64,000 bases of DNA from Watersipora subatra (GCF_963576615.1 NC_088708.1:3472001-3536000), one strand, 5' to 3'; positions 26,501 to 38,200 are shown, numbered from the stretch's first letter. The notes: generated by a model not told the origin, from the letters alone. Translations and numbers: made by a program.

Positions 26501-29500
26501 GCCCACAACCCCTCGCCATGATTTTTTAAAGCAGAAGAGCAGATTTTGACTATTGTGCTTCAAATTTTAACTCGATCTCCACGGATATGCTCCGAAGATC
26601 ATCTGTTCAACGAACGGCGCGTGTATAGTCTATATGCGATATCCGCGATTGCAGTTTGTTTAGAATAAGAAATAGGAATGGGACTTTTTGTTCCTTCATC
26701 ATTTTTCTACTGTGTATCTACTGCAGCATTCAGTTGATTTTCATGATTATCGTCACTATTAACAGACTGGAAGTTCACTACAGCCATAATCTTAAAAAGA
26801 CTAACTTGACCGTGCTGCTCTTGCTATAAGAAAAGAAAACGATAACTTTTGCTTTGATTTTTCTATTGATCTATTATCTTATCTATGATTATTTTTTATG
26901 ATTTATATAATATTCATAATGCATATTATACAAAATAATAATATAACTGCGTATAGAATAAATGATGTAACTAATATAATTTGTAGAAAATTCCAAATGA
27001 TAACCGAGATTGATGATTGATTTAATTGATTCCATTTATTAGCTATAGTTAAAAAATCTGAACAACGCTAAAGATGAGTCTGAATAGGGAAGCTAAGTAG
27101 GAGAACAACAAAACTGAGCTGAACTAGCAAGATAGCGAAATGTTGCGAAATAATAGATGCGTGTAATTATTTTATGCTAAAACTAATCTACACGTCAGAG
27201 GGACTGGTTCGGAATTCTAGGAGCGATGATTGTTAGGCCCAATTTGATTGTTCTATACTTCCAGGAATTAAACCAATTAAAACGCCGTGATTGTTATAGG
27301 AGAGCGCATTAGTTGGCTTAATTGACCAATGACACACAAGTCGATTTCATACGTCATATATTGATGATTACCGAAACACTTTTGTTTTTTGGTAGACCTG
27401 TGTTTGGCTGGCTATATCTCAGCTTCTGGTTGGTCAATCTCCTTGATTCTTTTTTTAGAACATCAGTCAACACCTCAAGATGAATAATAAAGCATAATAA
27501 TATTATGCTTTCTCTATTCTTTAAACCTGCCCAAAATACCCTTCCTAACTTTGACGCTGCTACTTCCAAATTGTAAATGCTACCTACATCTATGAACTAT
27601 AGATTAAAGTATTTTAGTACTACAATTAAATAAATAACTACAATTTTGTCTGAAGGATATTGAATTGTAATATCTATGAAATACATTTATTACCTTGGGC
27701 ACTCTAATAAGGCTTTGGCCAACCCTTACGGCCGCTCTACTGACTGTTGCGCCAACTTATTTTTACCATTACATACTAGTACCCTTGGCAGTCTGACGCA
27801 CCGTGATAGGTCCTAATGACTAATCGCTAGGTGCATGATTAATTCATGAAGTCCAAGGCGTCGGAGTGGTGTAGTAGTTAACAAAGTGGTTGGTAAATCA
27901 GAGTATCTGAGTTCAATGCTTGTGTGAGGCACCTTTTTCCGAACACTCTTAGCATTGCTTCAGATAGACGCTGCTCTCATTATTGTGAATATTAATTTAG
28001 CTATGCTAAAGGTAGTAACAAACATGTATTTACAAGGCTGCCATCTACCACTCCAGTTTGGTATGTGCGAATGGTCGCAATGGTCATTGCAATCATTGCG
28101 AATGGTCGCAATGGCTAATGGCCATAAAACCCATATTCAGTATGAATCAAGTGGCTTTGCATTCAAAGTCAATAGATTTTCAATTGGACGTGCACTTGGC
28201 AAAGTCCATGTTGAAAAATAGGGCAATATTAGATTGACACGTTATTCGGGGAGACATTGCCTTTAGACAAAAAACAGAAGGCTGTAAAACTATAAGCTTT
28301 CCACTTGAGTTAGTTTTGAATTGAAAAAAATGTTGTGAAGATATATGCAAAACTAAAATATCATGCGAGCAAAATGTGAACTAAATGTGTACAGGAGTGT
28401 CAATAAAAATTCAAAAACCATGTGCTGTATGAGAAGACAACTATGCATTTGTTTGTGGCGTCAATGACATAAGACCATTTCATGATAATAGTATGAAGAT
28501 TGTAACTCAACAGCCGCCCTCAATCTGAATGCCAAGATGACAAATGGAATAAGTGAACCAGGATTGGCCTTATGCTTTTGGTCATGCAATCGCCGATATT
28601 GTCGTCGCTGGCTATCTATCCGTTTCATATGTTGTTCTGTTCTCGCAAAAAACAATAAGAAACATTTTATTGGTACAAGCATATGAATTTGTATTGCCTT
28701 TAATTATCGATATGGCACCTTGGTTGTCAGAATACTGCATTCTATAAACAAGTTGAGTCCCATATAGTTACCTAACAAACAGATAAATAAACTCGTTTAC
28801 TGTGTCTGCTAGAGCCATATACTCTGCTTCGCACGAAAAAGCGACAATGATTGTTAGTTTACGTAATTTCAAGCTGATAGGTGCTCCGTCTTTTCAAAAA
28901 TTGAATACATCCAATCGTTGATCTGCAGTCATCAACATCTCCAACATAATCAGATTGACAGTACATTTGCACCACGCTGTTGGCTTGACTGTGAGCTTGC
29001 AGTCACTGGTACATCAGATATATTGTAAAACTCGTTTCACAGTTGTTACATGTTATAGAGCTGCCATGTTCAGAAATTGCAAAGGCTTGAATACTATCCA
29101 GCTAAGATCGAGTTGGATTGCTGTCATAAGGTACATGAAACTCCATATAATTAAAGGATACAAAAAACCTCGCTCCTAAACTACGCAGTGATCTTCATCA
29201 GTGGCTTTGAAATCATAGCTTGTTTGTCGACAGCTGCTTTGCTAAAGTTACACTCATTCGTGTTGAATTTCTTCGACACTACAACATAGTGTATTTGTGT
29301 GTATCATGTAACTACCATCTTTGAGACGGGTGAAATCAACTCTTAAGGACCACTTGAGAATGCCTCTGATATACATTCGAAATTCGAATCATGCTTTCCA
29401 GCTTGCTCGATAAGCTTTTTAGAGTTGTCACCCCAACAATGATTACATTATCAACGTAGAAGACCGGTTGTAGCACCATTTTTAATAGGTGGATTATTTT

Positions 29501-30598
29501 ATTTGCTTTGAAGCCTGCCGCTTTCAGATGGTATGTTAGTGTATTATTCCAGTTTCGTCTGCTCTGCTTGAGCCTGTACGACTTTCCAGGTGACAGGTAA
29601 GTAGCTTTCCATCAAGACCCTTGACTTCAAAGCCCAGCAGTTGTGCCAAATGTACATTCATTTCAATAGGGGCATTGAGGTATGCTCCTTCAACATTCAG
29701 CTGGTAGCCTATATCTGCAGTTGCTGACTTGCAGCCATTTGTGGAGCAGATCTGGTGAATGCAAAACTGGTAGTAGCCAAATGTTTAGAAATAATGTACA
29801 TGTAGTAGTAATATGTAGAGTCAATAAAATAACTTGTTTCGTGATGATAGTATGAAAATCGTAACTCACCAGCCAGGCCTGCCAACCCAAGAGTGGGGCA
29901 ATGCTTGAGATTTGGTTTTGGGGCAATTGATGTATCAATAATAGTAAATCTAAAATTGTGGAAATTGGGGCAAAAATCTCACAGATTTTCATTTTTCATT
30001 TGGTGCGATTGCGTGAGTCTCACGGCTAATGCGTCTGAGTTGGCAGGTATGTCACCAGCCCCCCCCCAGCATGTATTAGATTTGAGCCATTCAGTCTATA
30101 CAACATGTACTTGCACTCCAACGGTAGCTATAACTGTGGACTGTTGGCTAGCCAACAAAGCTTACACAGAGGGATAAAAACTAGAGCTGCTTTAATGGAT
30201 GCACAAATTGAGATCGCCAGGATAGCCACGATTTATGATGCATATTATTGTGGATACAATATCAGCTATCAGGTTTTTACGTTTCTGAGTGGAGCTATCG
30301 ATATTTCGAAATCGATCGATATCAAAATCTGCAATGTGAAGTTGTTTTTCAACAAATGTGTATAAACAAAAGAAAATAACTTGGTGAAAACAACCAATGA
30401 ATTAGTAAACGACAAACCCCAACTGTGTTGCACTGCTTCGTTCAAGTTATCATTGAATGTGTTGAGGCGTGTCTCATAAAATTTAGCGTACTGTTGAGTA
30501 AAAGATTTTGCACCAACATTAAAACGGAACTTTTGCGATTGTGAGGCATCTCTCGTGCACACTGTCCGAACTCTATCCTCTTCTGTATTCAGCACCAT
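14542..30598 (-). CDS. POLD2: DNA polymerase delta subunit 2 (small subunit, 7 exons)
   Basis: The regulatory B-subunit of DNA polymerase delta, which scaffolds the catalytic subunit in the nucleus for lagging-strand replication and repair. Exons (high to low): 30598-30418, 23373-23128, 22566-22445, 21305-21126, 20378-20092, 15315-15188, 14717-14542. Phases agree throughout, giving 439 residues; human POLD2 is about 469. Family marks are FTQQYAKFYETRL in exon 1, MPLQPSILKEL in exon 2, LLVDFVSGSLG and VIVAGNLVS in exon 4, MPGESDP with LPQQPLHPCMF in exon 5, PTAPDTM in exon 6, and CYPYTDNDPF with CPHLFFAGN in exon 7. The fold is an OB domain plus an inactive calcineurin-like phosphoesterase domain. 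Two points are weak. The exon 3 donor (TTA then GTTACA) is poor. After ...GDYYSSG a good donor (GTATGG) could lead to an unseen final exon; otherwise the frame ends 23 residues later in SFIKS. Introns total about 15 kb and are full of repeats. Confidence 0.93.
15316..16650. other. POLD2 intron 6 and distal intron 5, nothing recognised
   Basis: Intron 5 runs from 15316 to 20091. Its part up to 16650 shows no repeat, RNA or nested gene that I can support. The short frames seen on either strand lack recognisable motifs. Intron 6 (14718-15187) is likewise empty. Confidence 0.4.
16651..18028. mobile_element. TIR transposon with CCCTAGGACACTTAT ends, carrying an inner insertion
   Basis: The left end is TA-CCCTAGGACACTTATATT and the right end, read inverted, is TA-CCCTAGGACACTTATGTA. 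This gives a 1.37-kb element flanked by TA. Beyond the outer 15 bases the ends are rich in TTCGC words. No transposase is visible. From 17005 to about 17560 it contains a second element (listed separately), so it is nested. It lies in POLD2 intron 5. Confidence 0.75.
17005..17560 (-). mobile_element. Diverged CAGTCAAAC-family (pogo/Tigger-like) transposon inside another element
   Basis: It begins CAGTCCAACTC and follows the inverted copy at 37373. Shared marks are ACTCGCCCTCAG, CAACGCAATGATAAATT, TAACTCGACC, the CCAAGCCATAGAGA block and TTAACGACTTTTATAAAGG. The far end is not clear. It is much more diverged than the copies at 36-40 kb, so it is probably older. It is non-coding. Confidence 0.65.
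18875..18897. repeat. Small perfect hairpin
   Basis: A 10-bp stem (GTTGCTGACT paired with AGTCAGCAAC) around a 3-base loop in POLD2 intron 5. It could be chance or the remains of an inverted repeat. Confidence 0.5.
19227..19311. repeat. 17-bp tandem repeat, 5 copies
   Basis: The unit is CATACTACGGTATGTCA with A/G changes in the middle, repeated five times without gaps inside POLD2 intron 5. Confidence 0.9.
20379..21125. other. POLD2 intron 4, nothing recognised
   Basis: About 750 bp of intron between exons 5 and 4 with no repeat or gene that I can identify. Confidence 0.5.
21335..22140. mobile_element. Probable MITE-like element with GGGGTGGTCACACG end
   Basis: The left part starts GGGGTGGTCACACGAGAGCC and is rich in CCGAA words. 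Near 22060-22140 a similar composition returns inverted, with CTTCGG, GCCGTGTGACATGTGGC and AGCCGAACCGAAG. The ends match only imperfectly, so boundaries are approximate. It fills most of POLD2 intron 3. No coding capacity is seen. Confidence 0.4.
22567..26138. other. POLD2 intron 2 and start of intron 1, mostly without recognised features
   Basis: Intron 2 (22567-23127) and the part of intron 1 up to 26138 hold the hairpin at 23473 and a stretch at about 25110-25215. That stretch resembles, in direct orientation, the sequence at 27541-27640 (TATTTCCAAGTTGTGAATGC against TACTTCCAAATTGTAAATGC). Otherwise I see nothing. Confidence 0.4.
23473..23514. repeat. Perfect 19-bp-stem hairpin
   Basis: The arm ATGGTCTTGCTAACTGTGC is followed by the 4-base loop AATA and its exact reverse complement. 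It lies 100 bp upstream of POLD2 exon 2 in transcription order, inside intron 1. A perfect stem this long is unlikely by chance in so small an area. It may be a young inverted duplication or a structured RNA element. Confidence 0.85.
26139..27534. mobile_element. 1.4-kb element with about 140-bp inverted arms
   Basis: Left arm 26139-26280 and right arm 27392-27534 are reverse complements with about 10% differences. Both include TTAAAGAATAGAGAAAGCAT, GAGGTGTTGACTGATGTTCT, AGAATCAAGGAGATTGACC and CAGCCAAACACAGGT. Long inverted arms around a unique centre suggest a foldback-type or non-autonomous TIR element. The centre has an 88-codon frame on the minus strand (26242-26508) without a recognised domain. 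It lies in POLD2 intron 1. Confidence 0.7.
27541..27640. repeat. Short dispersed repeat, direct partner at 25110-25215
   Basis: GCTGCTACTTCCAAATTGTA, ATGCTACC and GATTAAAG recur in the same order and orientation near 25110-25215. The two segments bracket the element with inverted arms. They may be the outer parts of two related insertions. Confidence 0.45.
27850..27945 (+). mobile_element. Possible tRNA-derived SINE head
   Basis: GGTGTAGTAGTTAACAAAGT resembles an A box and GAGTTCAATGC, about 50 bp downstream, resembles a B box (consensus GGTTCRANNCC), inside a tRNA-sized stretch. It is too diverged to be a working tRNA. No clear poly(A) tail or second copy was found in the window. Confidence 0.35.
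28750..29720 (-). mobile_element. Fossil of a Ty1/copia-type LTR retrotransposon (pol region)
   Basis: Read on the minus strand, this piece shows weak but ordered similarity to copia pol. It includes a reverse-transcriptase segment with a FYVDN active-site-like box and, downstream, an RNase H-like segment. It is short compared with a full element, clearly broken by several changes, and no long terminal repeats were identified. It lies in POLD2 intron 1 in the same orientation as the gene. Judging by its decay it is old. Confidence 0.6.
29867..30060. mobile_element. 178-bp MITE with 8-bp target site duplication
   Basis: The element at 29875-30052 has inverted ends AGGCCTGCCAACCC and GAGTTGGCAGGTATGT (CCTGCCAAC core). 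It is flanked on both sides by the same 8 bases, CACCAGCC (29867-29874 and 30053-30060). An 8-bp duplication is typical of hAT elements. The interior includes GTGAGTCTCACGGC. It is non-coding and lies in POLD2 intron 1, about 370 bp from exon 1. Confidence 0.75.
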
Positions 30599-32109
30599 TT
30601 TTAAAAACGCCTTTACATAACACGCGTGAAGTAACGCGCCAAACTCAAGGTCGAAGTGGGTTATTCCAATTTAATAGGGAAGTGTCGTCATGGTAACAGC
30701 TCATCCCCACGGAGATGGAGTCATTGGCGAGTTGGTGAAAACATTAGGCTACATTCAATGAAAATTGACATCACACTGATATAACCTACGAGTATCGATT
30801 ATGGACTGTATACATTTTGTGTACTTAGCAGAGTAACGATAAAGCAGATCATTCATTTGGCTAGTCGACTGACACAATAAACAGATGAATCGCTTTCCGT
30901 CGGTTTTTAAGAATGCCCATCTACATGTAGTACTACGTAGATAAAACATCAATAAAAATTGCTGTTACACCCATACAATCTATATACATTTGCCAATCAG
31001 TTACAGTGTATTATGACTGAGTTAGTAGACTAGTACGCAGTGGTAGGTCTTCAAGTTTGGCTATTATTTCGTTCGGAAGAGTGTCTCTGAAATAAAGCCA
31101 AAGCTTCCAATCACTTGGATATGAAACTCACGCTGTCAGTGACTCTCACAGCTGTTTATTTAAAGTTACTTGTCACCATTCTTCAAAAGGAGATAAGTTA
31201 TTCTCATTCCTCAGCCTGCTTATATTAAATAGTGTAAATGAGGTATTGCTATTTCTTAATAGAAGCTGGCGATAGGTGTGGAATAGCTTTTGTGAGGCAG
31301 TTTTTCTCTAAACTTGAAGAGTAATTAATGTTACATATTTCAAGAATAAAAGGAATCACTCACCACCTGGGACATAACAAAGGTAAGCTTTTAGAACCTC
31401 ATATAGTTATCAGCATGTTACAAGTTATGGTTATATCAGCATGAAGTTGTCATTTTATGCACCCATCCAACACATTGGACATCGTCATAACTCTTGATAG
31501 TAGTTGCTGTTCTGTGAATGATGTCATCCAAGGTCTTTGGTCTTTGTCTATCATGACATCATACAATTTCACACCCAGGCAAGGTAAAAGACTATATTTA
31601 TCACAAAAGAGCCATGCTAAAAAGTACAGCCTCTCATGTTTTGTCTTTCATTAATTTAATGACTTACAAAATTTAATTACTGAGTACTTGAACATGCCAA
31701 TCTAAACATCAATATCAATAGCTCTCAATTACTGCTACAATATTTCAGATACGAACACAGTTGTTATTATCGCCTTTATTAAGGTTTATATAATTTACAA
31801 TATAATGTGCGCATAAGTAAATGATCAATGCCTACAGTCAGCTATCCACAACTGTTCCAGATTTGCCTTCATAGTTTCCATTGCTAGTGTCATGAGCTCT
31901 TATTATATATTTTTACATAGTTCTGTGTGGAATGATGCAGACCTCGACAAAGGCATCCTTATACCTGATGGAATATTACAAAAGGTCCACAGAGATAAAA
32001 CAAGTGTACCTACTGAGTAGATACATAGCTACAAATAATGGGTATGCTCAGGCGTGGCAGTCACGTTTACGATAGCGTGTATAGCCATGCACCCGAACTG
32101 CTTCCCTCA
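30599..32109. other. Intergenic region between POLD2 and DDX47
   Basis: POLD2 starts at the left border and DDX47 ends at the right border, both on the minus strand. The region must hold the POLD2 promoter and the DDX47 3' UTR. A TTTATT (AATAAA on the minus strand) at 31775-31780 is a possible DDX47 polyadenylation signal. No other gene is recognised. Confidence 0.5.
31775..31780 (-). terminator. Candidate polyadenylation signal of DDX47
   Basis: AATAAA on the minus strand about 330 bp after the DDX47 stop. Motif and position only. Confidence 0.4.
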
Positions 32110-32242
32110 TCAATGCGATTTGCCTTTTTTCCCTTTTTTTATTCGTTTTCGAACGACTGTGGATGATTTCTCCTCTGTGTCACTATCGGAAGCAGCGCCT
32201 CGCTTGGATTTATTTTTAGCCCTAGCCTCTTCCTTGCATTCC
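32110..32242 (-). CDS. DDX47: DDX47 terminal exon, acceptor unresolved
   Basis: The basic C-terminal tail ([17 protein letters not shown] then [13 protein letters not shown] and TGA) is clear. Exon 10 ends in phase 0 after RIAAM. The best-looking acceptor (TTGTAG before 32242) gives a frame that stops after about eight residues. Splicing 13 bases further on, after GCAAGGAAG at 32230, joins in frame. Alternatively the four Gs at about 32219-32222 may be one too many: with three, the first acceptor would read through as [14 protein letters not shown], which resembles the family's charged tail. Assembly error or real acceptor shift cannot be told apart here. Confidence 0.6.
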
Positions 32243-35200
32243 TACAATTATGTGCAGATCATATACTGAACCTTGCTACCATCACAGGACACTAAACAAC
32301 TCTCATTACACCCCTTCTTGTAAGCAGTTGTATGGAAGTTGGCAAGACAACTAAGACATCCTGTAACTCTAAAACTCACAAAGACATAATAAAGACATAG
32401 AATAAATATTCCACAGAAATATTAGCAGCCAAACAAAATCAGAAACAGACCATAAATTCAATGTTTATTTATGGCTTACACAAACAGATAACGATTAAAA
32501 TTTACTTTTCTGCTTTTGTAGCAGTGATGATGCACAAAACGTGATTAATATACAAATTCAAGCCTCAATACGTTGGGTTTTATGCAGTAATGCAATTTAA
32601 AAAAATCTATTTTGGTATCCCAATCCTGTTACATGTCGACATAGCAGGAAAAAGTGAGTTAGACAAAAAGGTGTCAAGGGAAGTCTGTAATGTGCTAGTG
32701 TTAAGGTTGTAGTACACACAAAACAAGCAATGCCAATGTAATAAAAGAAAAATTCAAAGCAGGGATAATGTAAGCTACCATTTCCCCAAGAGTGCTCACC
32801 ATAGCAGCAATTCGCTGAGCTTCGGAAACGCGCTCCTGCAACTGCATCACCTCCTCTTCCTCAGTCTTGAACAGTGGCATCTTTTTATCGATCAGTTGTT
32901 CAATTCGTTGAAAGAGTTCCACATCATATCTGTATACAGTAGCAGACAACTCCATTACTTGGCTATATCTGTATACAGTAGCAGACAGCTCTATTACTTG
33001 GCTATATCTGTATACAGTAGCAGACAGCTCTATTACTTGGCTATATCTGTATACAGTAGCAGACAGCTCTATTACTTGGCTATATCTGTATACAGTAGAA
33101 GACAACTCTATTACTTGGCTATATCTGTATACAGTAGCAGACAACTCCATTACTTGGCTATATCTGTATACAGTAGCAGACAACTCCATTACTTGGCTAT
33201 ATCTGTATACAGTAGCAGACAACTCCATTACTTGGCTATATCTGAATACAGTAGCAGACAGCTTCATTACTTGGCTATATCTGTATACAGTAGCAGACAA
33301 CTCCATTACTTGGCTAGAGAATGCAAATAGTTCCCTCCATATAACTGACACTGTTACGCAGTAATATTAATCATTACCGTTTTAACATTAAAGAGTGTGC
33401 AGAGTTCGTATAGAATTCCATGTGTACTACATTATGTATGAACAGTATACAGTGTAGGCCATACACAGTATGTGACATAGACAATCTGTAAAACAATGCG
33501 CGTGTTTAGCAAAGAACATACAGTGCACAGCATCCAATGTCTATAAAACACAACATTCAATGCGTAAATTATACAGCGATTTGCAGTGATAGCTATATGC
33601 AGCGATGCAGCAATACAGGTACACCTTGGATATAGTAGACTGAAATGAAAGGTGTGATATATATATATACACATTTATACAAGCACTCAATATATATATA
33701 TATATGTTTAAACTTACAGACTTACTTTTAGCAGATAGTAAAAGATGAACAAACATTTTCAACGTCTATAAACTTTATCAATCGGTGGCTTTTTAAATCT
33801 TCTTATGTTGTTACCTTAACCAAAAGACGGTGTTATGTTTTGTACTTGCTTAATCCATACAGCTTCCGCAGAGTTTGAAAAACTGAATTACTGTTTAGGG
33901 CTATATTGAACATAGATTTTCTCAATTGCAAGGCTTCTACTTATTCTAATCGTACTCCACTGACTCATAGCTAACGTAATGACCGATAGACATCGACAGA
34001 ATAACTTCTACCGAGCGTCAGGTGACTTAGTGACCGAAGTCGGCATCTAGCGACAAGAAAAACAACATCGACTGACAATGTATTTGATATTACGATAATT
34101 TGTTGTTGTGAAAGATCAAAATGTATGTGTTTTCATTTTAACGAAGCAGCAAGAAGGGCAATCGACCAGTGTTGTTGATAACCAAAAGCGATATATCAGA
34201 GCTACGATGTATTAGATGATGCATACTACATAGCGCATACTAGGTAAATAGTAAAACGTAGGATGTACAGTGCATAACACAAACAACATTATGTATTGTA
34301 TCACCTGTTGATGTTTAATTGTTCAGCCGTCAAATTTTAAACCCAAACTCAGAGCATTTACAGCTGTGAAGACTTACAATATCAGGTTTCACTTATCCAA
34401 CTGGCATGTCTAATATGTACAACATGCGCAATTCGGGTACAAAACAAAGTTGTACCAGCTTGAGCAGAGACAAACTGTGTAAATAAATGCATATTTTGCT
34501 AATATAGGTCAAATAAGTACACACTCAAAACAAACTAGCAACCTCCTAACACAGTGGAACCTCGGTTCTCGAACGCTTCGGCCCTCGACCAACTCAGTTT
34601 TTAATCAAAAAAATTGACATTTGATTGTCTCGGATCTCGAACATAAATTCGGTTCTCGACCAAACCGGAACATGCACATTTAAATTAAACGTTCGGAACA
34701 GCTCTGGAAACAGCATGTTTATACGTTTAACGACGTTGTTATGGGCCACTTTCGGAAGGTTATCAAACCAAGGGAGAAGTTTCGCGTCATAAAATCTTTA
34801 CAAAAAGGAGCCATCTGGAAGGACGTCGCTGCTACCGAAGAGATTGTCTAGGGACACAACTCCTCCAGTCGAGTTATCCTAAATTGTTTTGGAGGAGGAT
34901 TCTTCTTCAAAGATGTGAAGTAAACGTGCCATTGCTCTTTCTATTTTCTTTTTTACACAATTTCTGATGTAACTGATCTGTTGAATTTTTTTGCTGTTTC
35001 ATTATCGATTTCTGCAATTTTTAGTATTGTATCGTAACCTTTAATGCTTTCGATGTTTTAAGAGCAAAGTATACGAAATATTTACTTTTTATTTTCTTTG
35101 TTCATCATCATAGATAGAAAGCCTCTTATTAAAATTAAACACAATCTATATCTACCCGTTTTTATTTATACGGTAGTATGCGGTATACAGTACAGTTTAT

Positions 35201-38200
35201 GGTGTAAAATGTTAAAAAATACTTTACCGACGTTGTTAAATCGACTTGGAACGGATTAAAACTTACACACATTAATTCTAATGGGAAAACTTGTTTCGGA
35301 TCTCGAACAGTTCGGTTTTCGAGCAGCCTTCTGGAACGGATAGTGGTCGAGAACCGAGGTTCCACTGTACATGTATCAATGCAGTGCTCATCATGATACT
35401 CACTGAGTTACAAATGTAATAGACTTGCCCGCACGGCCTGCCCGAGCTGTTCTCCCCACTCGGTGGATATAGTCCTTAGAGTGTGTCGGGATGTCAAAAT
35501 TGATCACTATATCAATATGAGGAATGTCCAACCCCCTAAAAGTAGCGCAAGCAGCAAATAGTTTAACTTGTTTTGCAGGCCAGAGATTGCAAGAAAATGG
35601 GGGACCAGTTCACTGAAATTTTAACATGTAAATAATTACCTGCTGGCGACGTCTGTTGCGATGAGAATAGATCTCGCCTTGGCCTTGAACTTGTTGAGCG
35701 CACCGAGTCGTTTAGCCTACAGAAATCATGAGCAGTATAGTTCCTGGAGACACACAAAATGCATTGTAGGTTGAAGAAGAGATACGTACTCCCAACAGCG
35801 CTGACCCTCATCAAATATGCATCTAGTAATTATAAAACATGATAAATGATCTGAAGATGCAGATATGAAGTCTAGTAACTTATCAAATACATTTATTTGT
35901 CAGTTGATTACGCGCTTAAAAATAATTTACAATCTAAAATCGCTTGCAACATTTGTCAATAGCAATGCTCATTGCTCATTCAAATTATATGTACATGTCT
36001 ATGCTTACAAGTTACATGTAAAATGTATATGTACATGTCTATGCTTACAAGTTACATGTAAAATGTATATGTACATGTCTATGCTTACAAGTTACATGTA
36101 AAATGTATATGTACATGTCTATGCTTACAAGTTACATGTAAAATGTATATGTACATGTCTATGCTTACAAGTTACATGTAAAATGTATATGTACATGTCT
36201 ATGCTTACAAGTTACATGTAAAATGTATATGTACATGTATACATACGTACATGCTTTAAAGATTTAAATATTTGATATGTAGCATCAAGCTTTAAACAAT
36301 AAATAAGGGGTATAACTATATGACAAGAGAGCAGCCAGTGATTAAATACAATGGAAAATTAATCTATTATTATATATATATATATACAGTCAAACATGGA
36401 TAACTCGAACTTCACGGGACCGAGCAAAAGTGTTCGAATTATCAGAGCGTTCAAGTTATCAGAGCACTGTCACAAGTCCATGTATTTACTTATTTATTAG
36501 TAGATACATGTACATATACAAACTATAATATAAATCAAAAGCACAACTGGCTTGTTTCAAATTAAATGCTTCTAATGTAAAGTTTAAAACGTTTTTATCA
36601 AAAAGTATAGAGATTTTTCTATCACTTGAGATTGGTTCGTCGTTTGAGGTGATGTTATTGCCAGGACGTTTTTTAGATTGACATTGGCAAAACTTGATCG
36701 TTGTTGAAATGCTCAAAAGAAAAGACATCAGTACATATACAAACTATAATATAAATCAAAAGCACAAATAGCTTGTTTCAAATTAAATGCTTCTAATGTA
36801 AAGTTTGACGTTTTTATCAAAAAGTATAGATTTTTCTATCCCTTGAGATTGGTTCGTTGTTTGAGGTGATGTTATTGCCAGGACGTTTTTTAGATTGACA
36901 TTGGCAAAACTTGATCGTTGTTGAAATGCTCAAAGGAAAAGACATCTTTTTCTTTTGAGCTTTTACCCACGATCAATTTTGCCAATTTTTCTTGAATTTT
37001 ATGCAAAGATTACCTCACTTTACCTCGCTTCGGAAGGGCGATCGTTAAGCGGATGTTTGGTATAAATCAAATTTCACCAAACCTTTAGAAAAGTCGTTGA
37101 CAAAAATATTTTGCCGATGGTGGTAATAACGACGCTTATGAATTACGAAAAGTTGAGGTTTACCTCTATGGCTTTGAATAAAGTGATTTTCTAAAGCGAT
37201 AACAACCGTTTCGATAGCCGTTGGGCAAAAAACAGTCGAGTTAACAGTGTTGAGTTCGAGTTATCTATAGCAATTTATCATTACGTGGGAACGGACCAAA
37301 GAAACCGTTCGAATTAACCATGTGTTCGAGCTATCCGTGGGCGAGTTATCCATGTTTGACTGTATATATACACAGTCAAACTCGGACAACTCGCCCTCGG
37401 ATAGCTCGAACACATGGTTATCTCGAACGGTTTTGTTTGGTCCATTTCCACGCAATGATAAATTGCTTTAGATAACTCGACCACAACTTGGTTAACTCGA
37501 ACAGTTTTTGCCCAACGGCTACTGCGACGGTTATTATCGCTTTAGAATATCACTTTATTCCAAGCCATAGAGATAAACCTCAACTTTTAGTAGTTCATAG
37601 GTGTCGTTATTACCACCATCGGCAAAATATTTTTGTCAACGACTTTTTAAAGGTTTGCAAAAATCAAATTTCACCAAAATCCGCTTAGAGATGGCCCTCC
37701 GAGAGCAAGGAAAAGTGAGCTAACCTTCGAATGAACTTAAAGCACATCAATTACATAATTTTTTTACCATATATTTCAATACATCAGAGTCTTGCCTTTC
37801 GAATGAGCCATTGTTTGACAAGGTGAGACAGACATTGGTTGGTGTTTATAGGATTCTCCCAGAGCTCTACCGCAGAAATGTTCAATAGTATAGACTTGAA
37901 AATTGTAACGTCACAACTTTCATATGCGGTGTTGTGTGCTCTTACAGCTTATTTCATTGCTTACCGCTTATATTTATCAACTACGATAATGACGCTAGTG
38001 GCAGGCGAAGGTAAGACAACTCCAGAGAATCAATGAAGATGACAGAGGAATCAGTGTCATTAGCTCTCCATGTACAGATTATTTCTATGATAAATAACTC
38101 AGATTCCAAGCACCATACTATGTTTTCCCGATGATATTATGCACTAGCCCTCTTTTTATTGTGATGTTCAGGGTCACGACTGAGACTAATTAATTTCAAG

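Noticed and set aside
26242-26508. 88-codon minus-strand frame as a THAP-type transposase
   Set aside because: The cysteine/histidine spacing of a THAP domain is absent.
32896-33330. 144-codon plus-strand frame over the 39-bp repeat
   Set aside because: It is antisense to DDX47 exon 10 and generated by the repeat; no independent evidence for coding.
32701-33351. 216-codon minus-strand frame taken as one protein
   Set aside because: Only the 130 bp next to the repeat match DDX47. The rest is the 39-bp repeat and intron sequence that stay open because the unit is a multiple of three.
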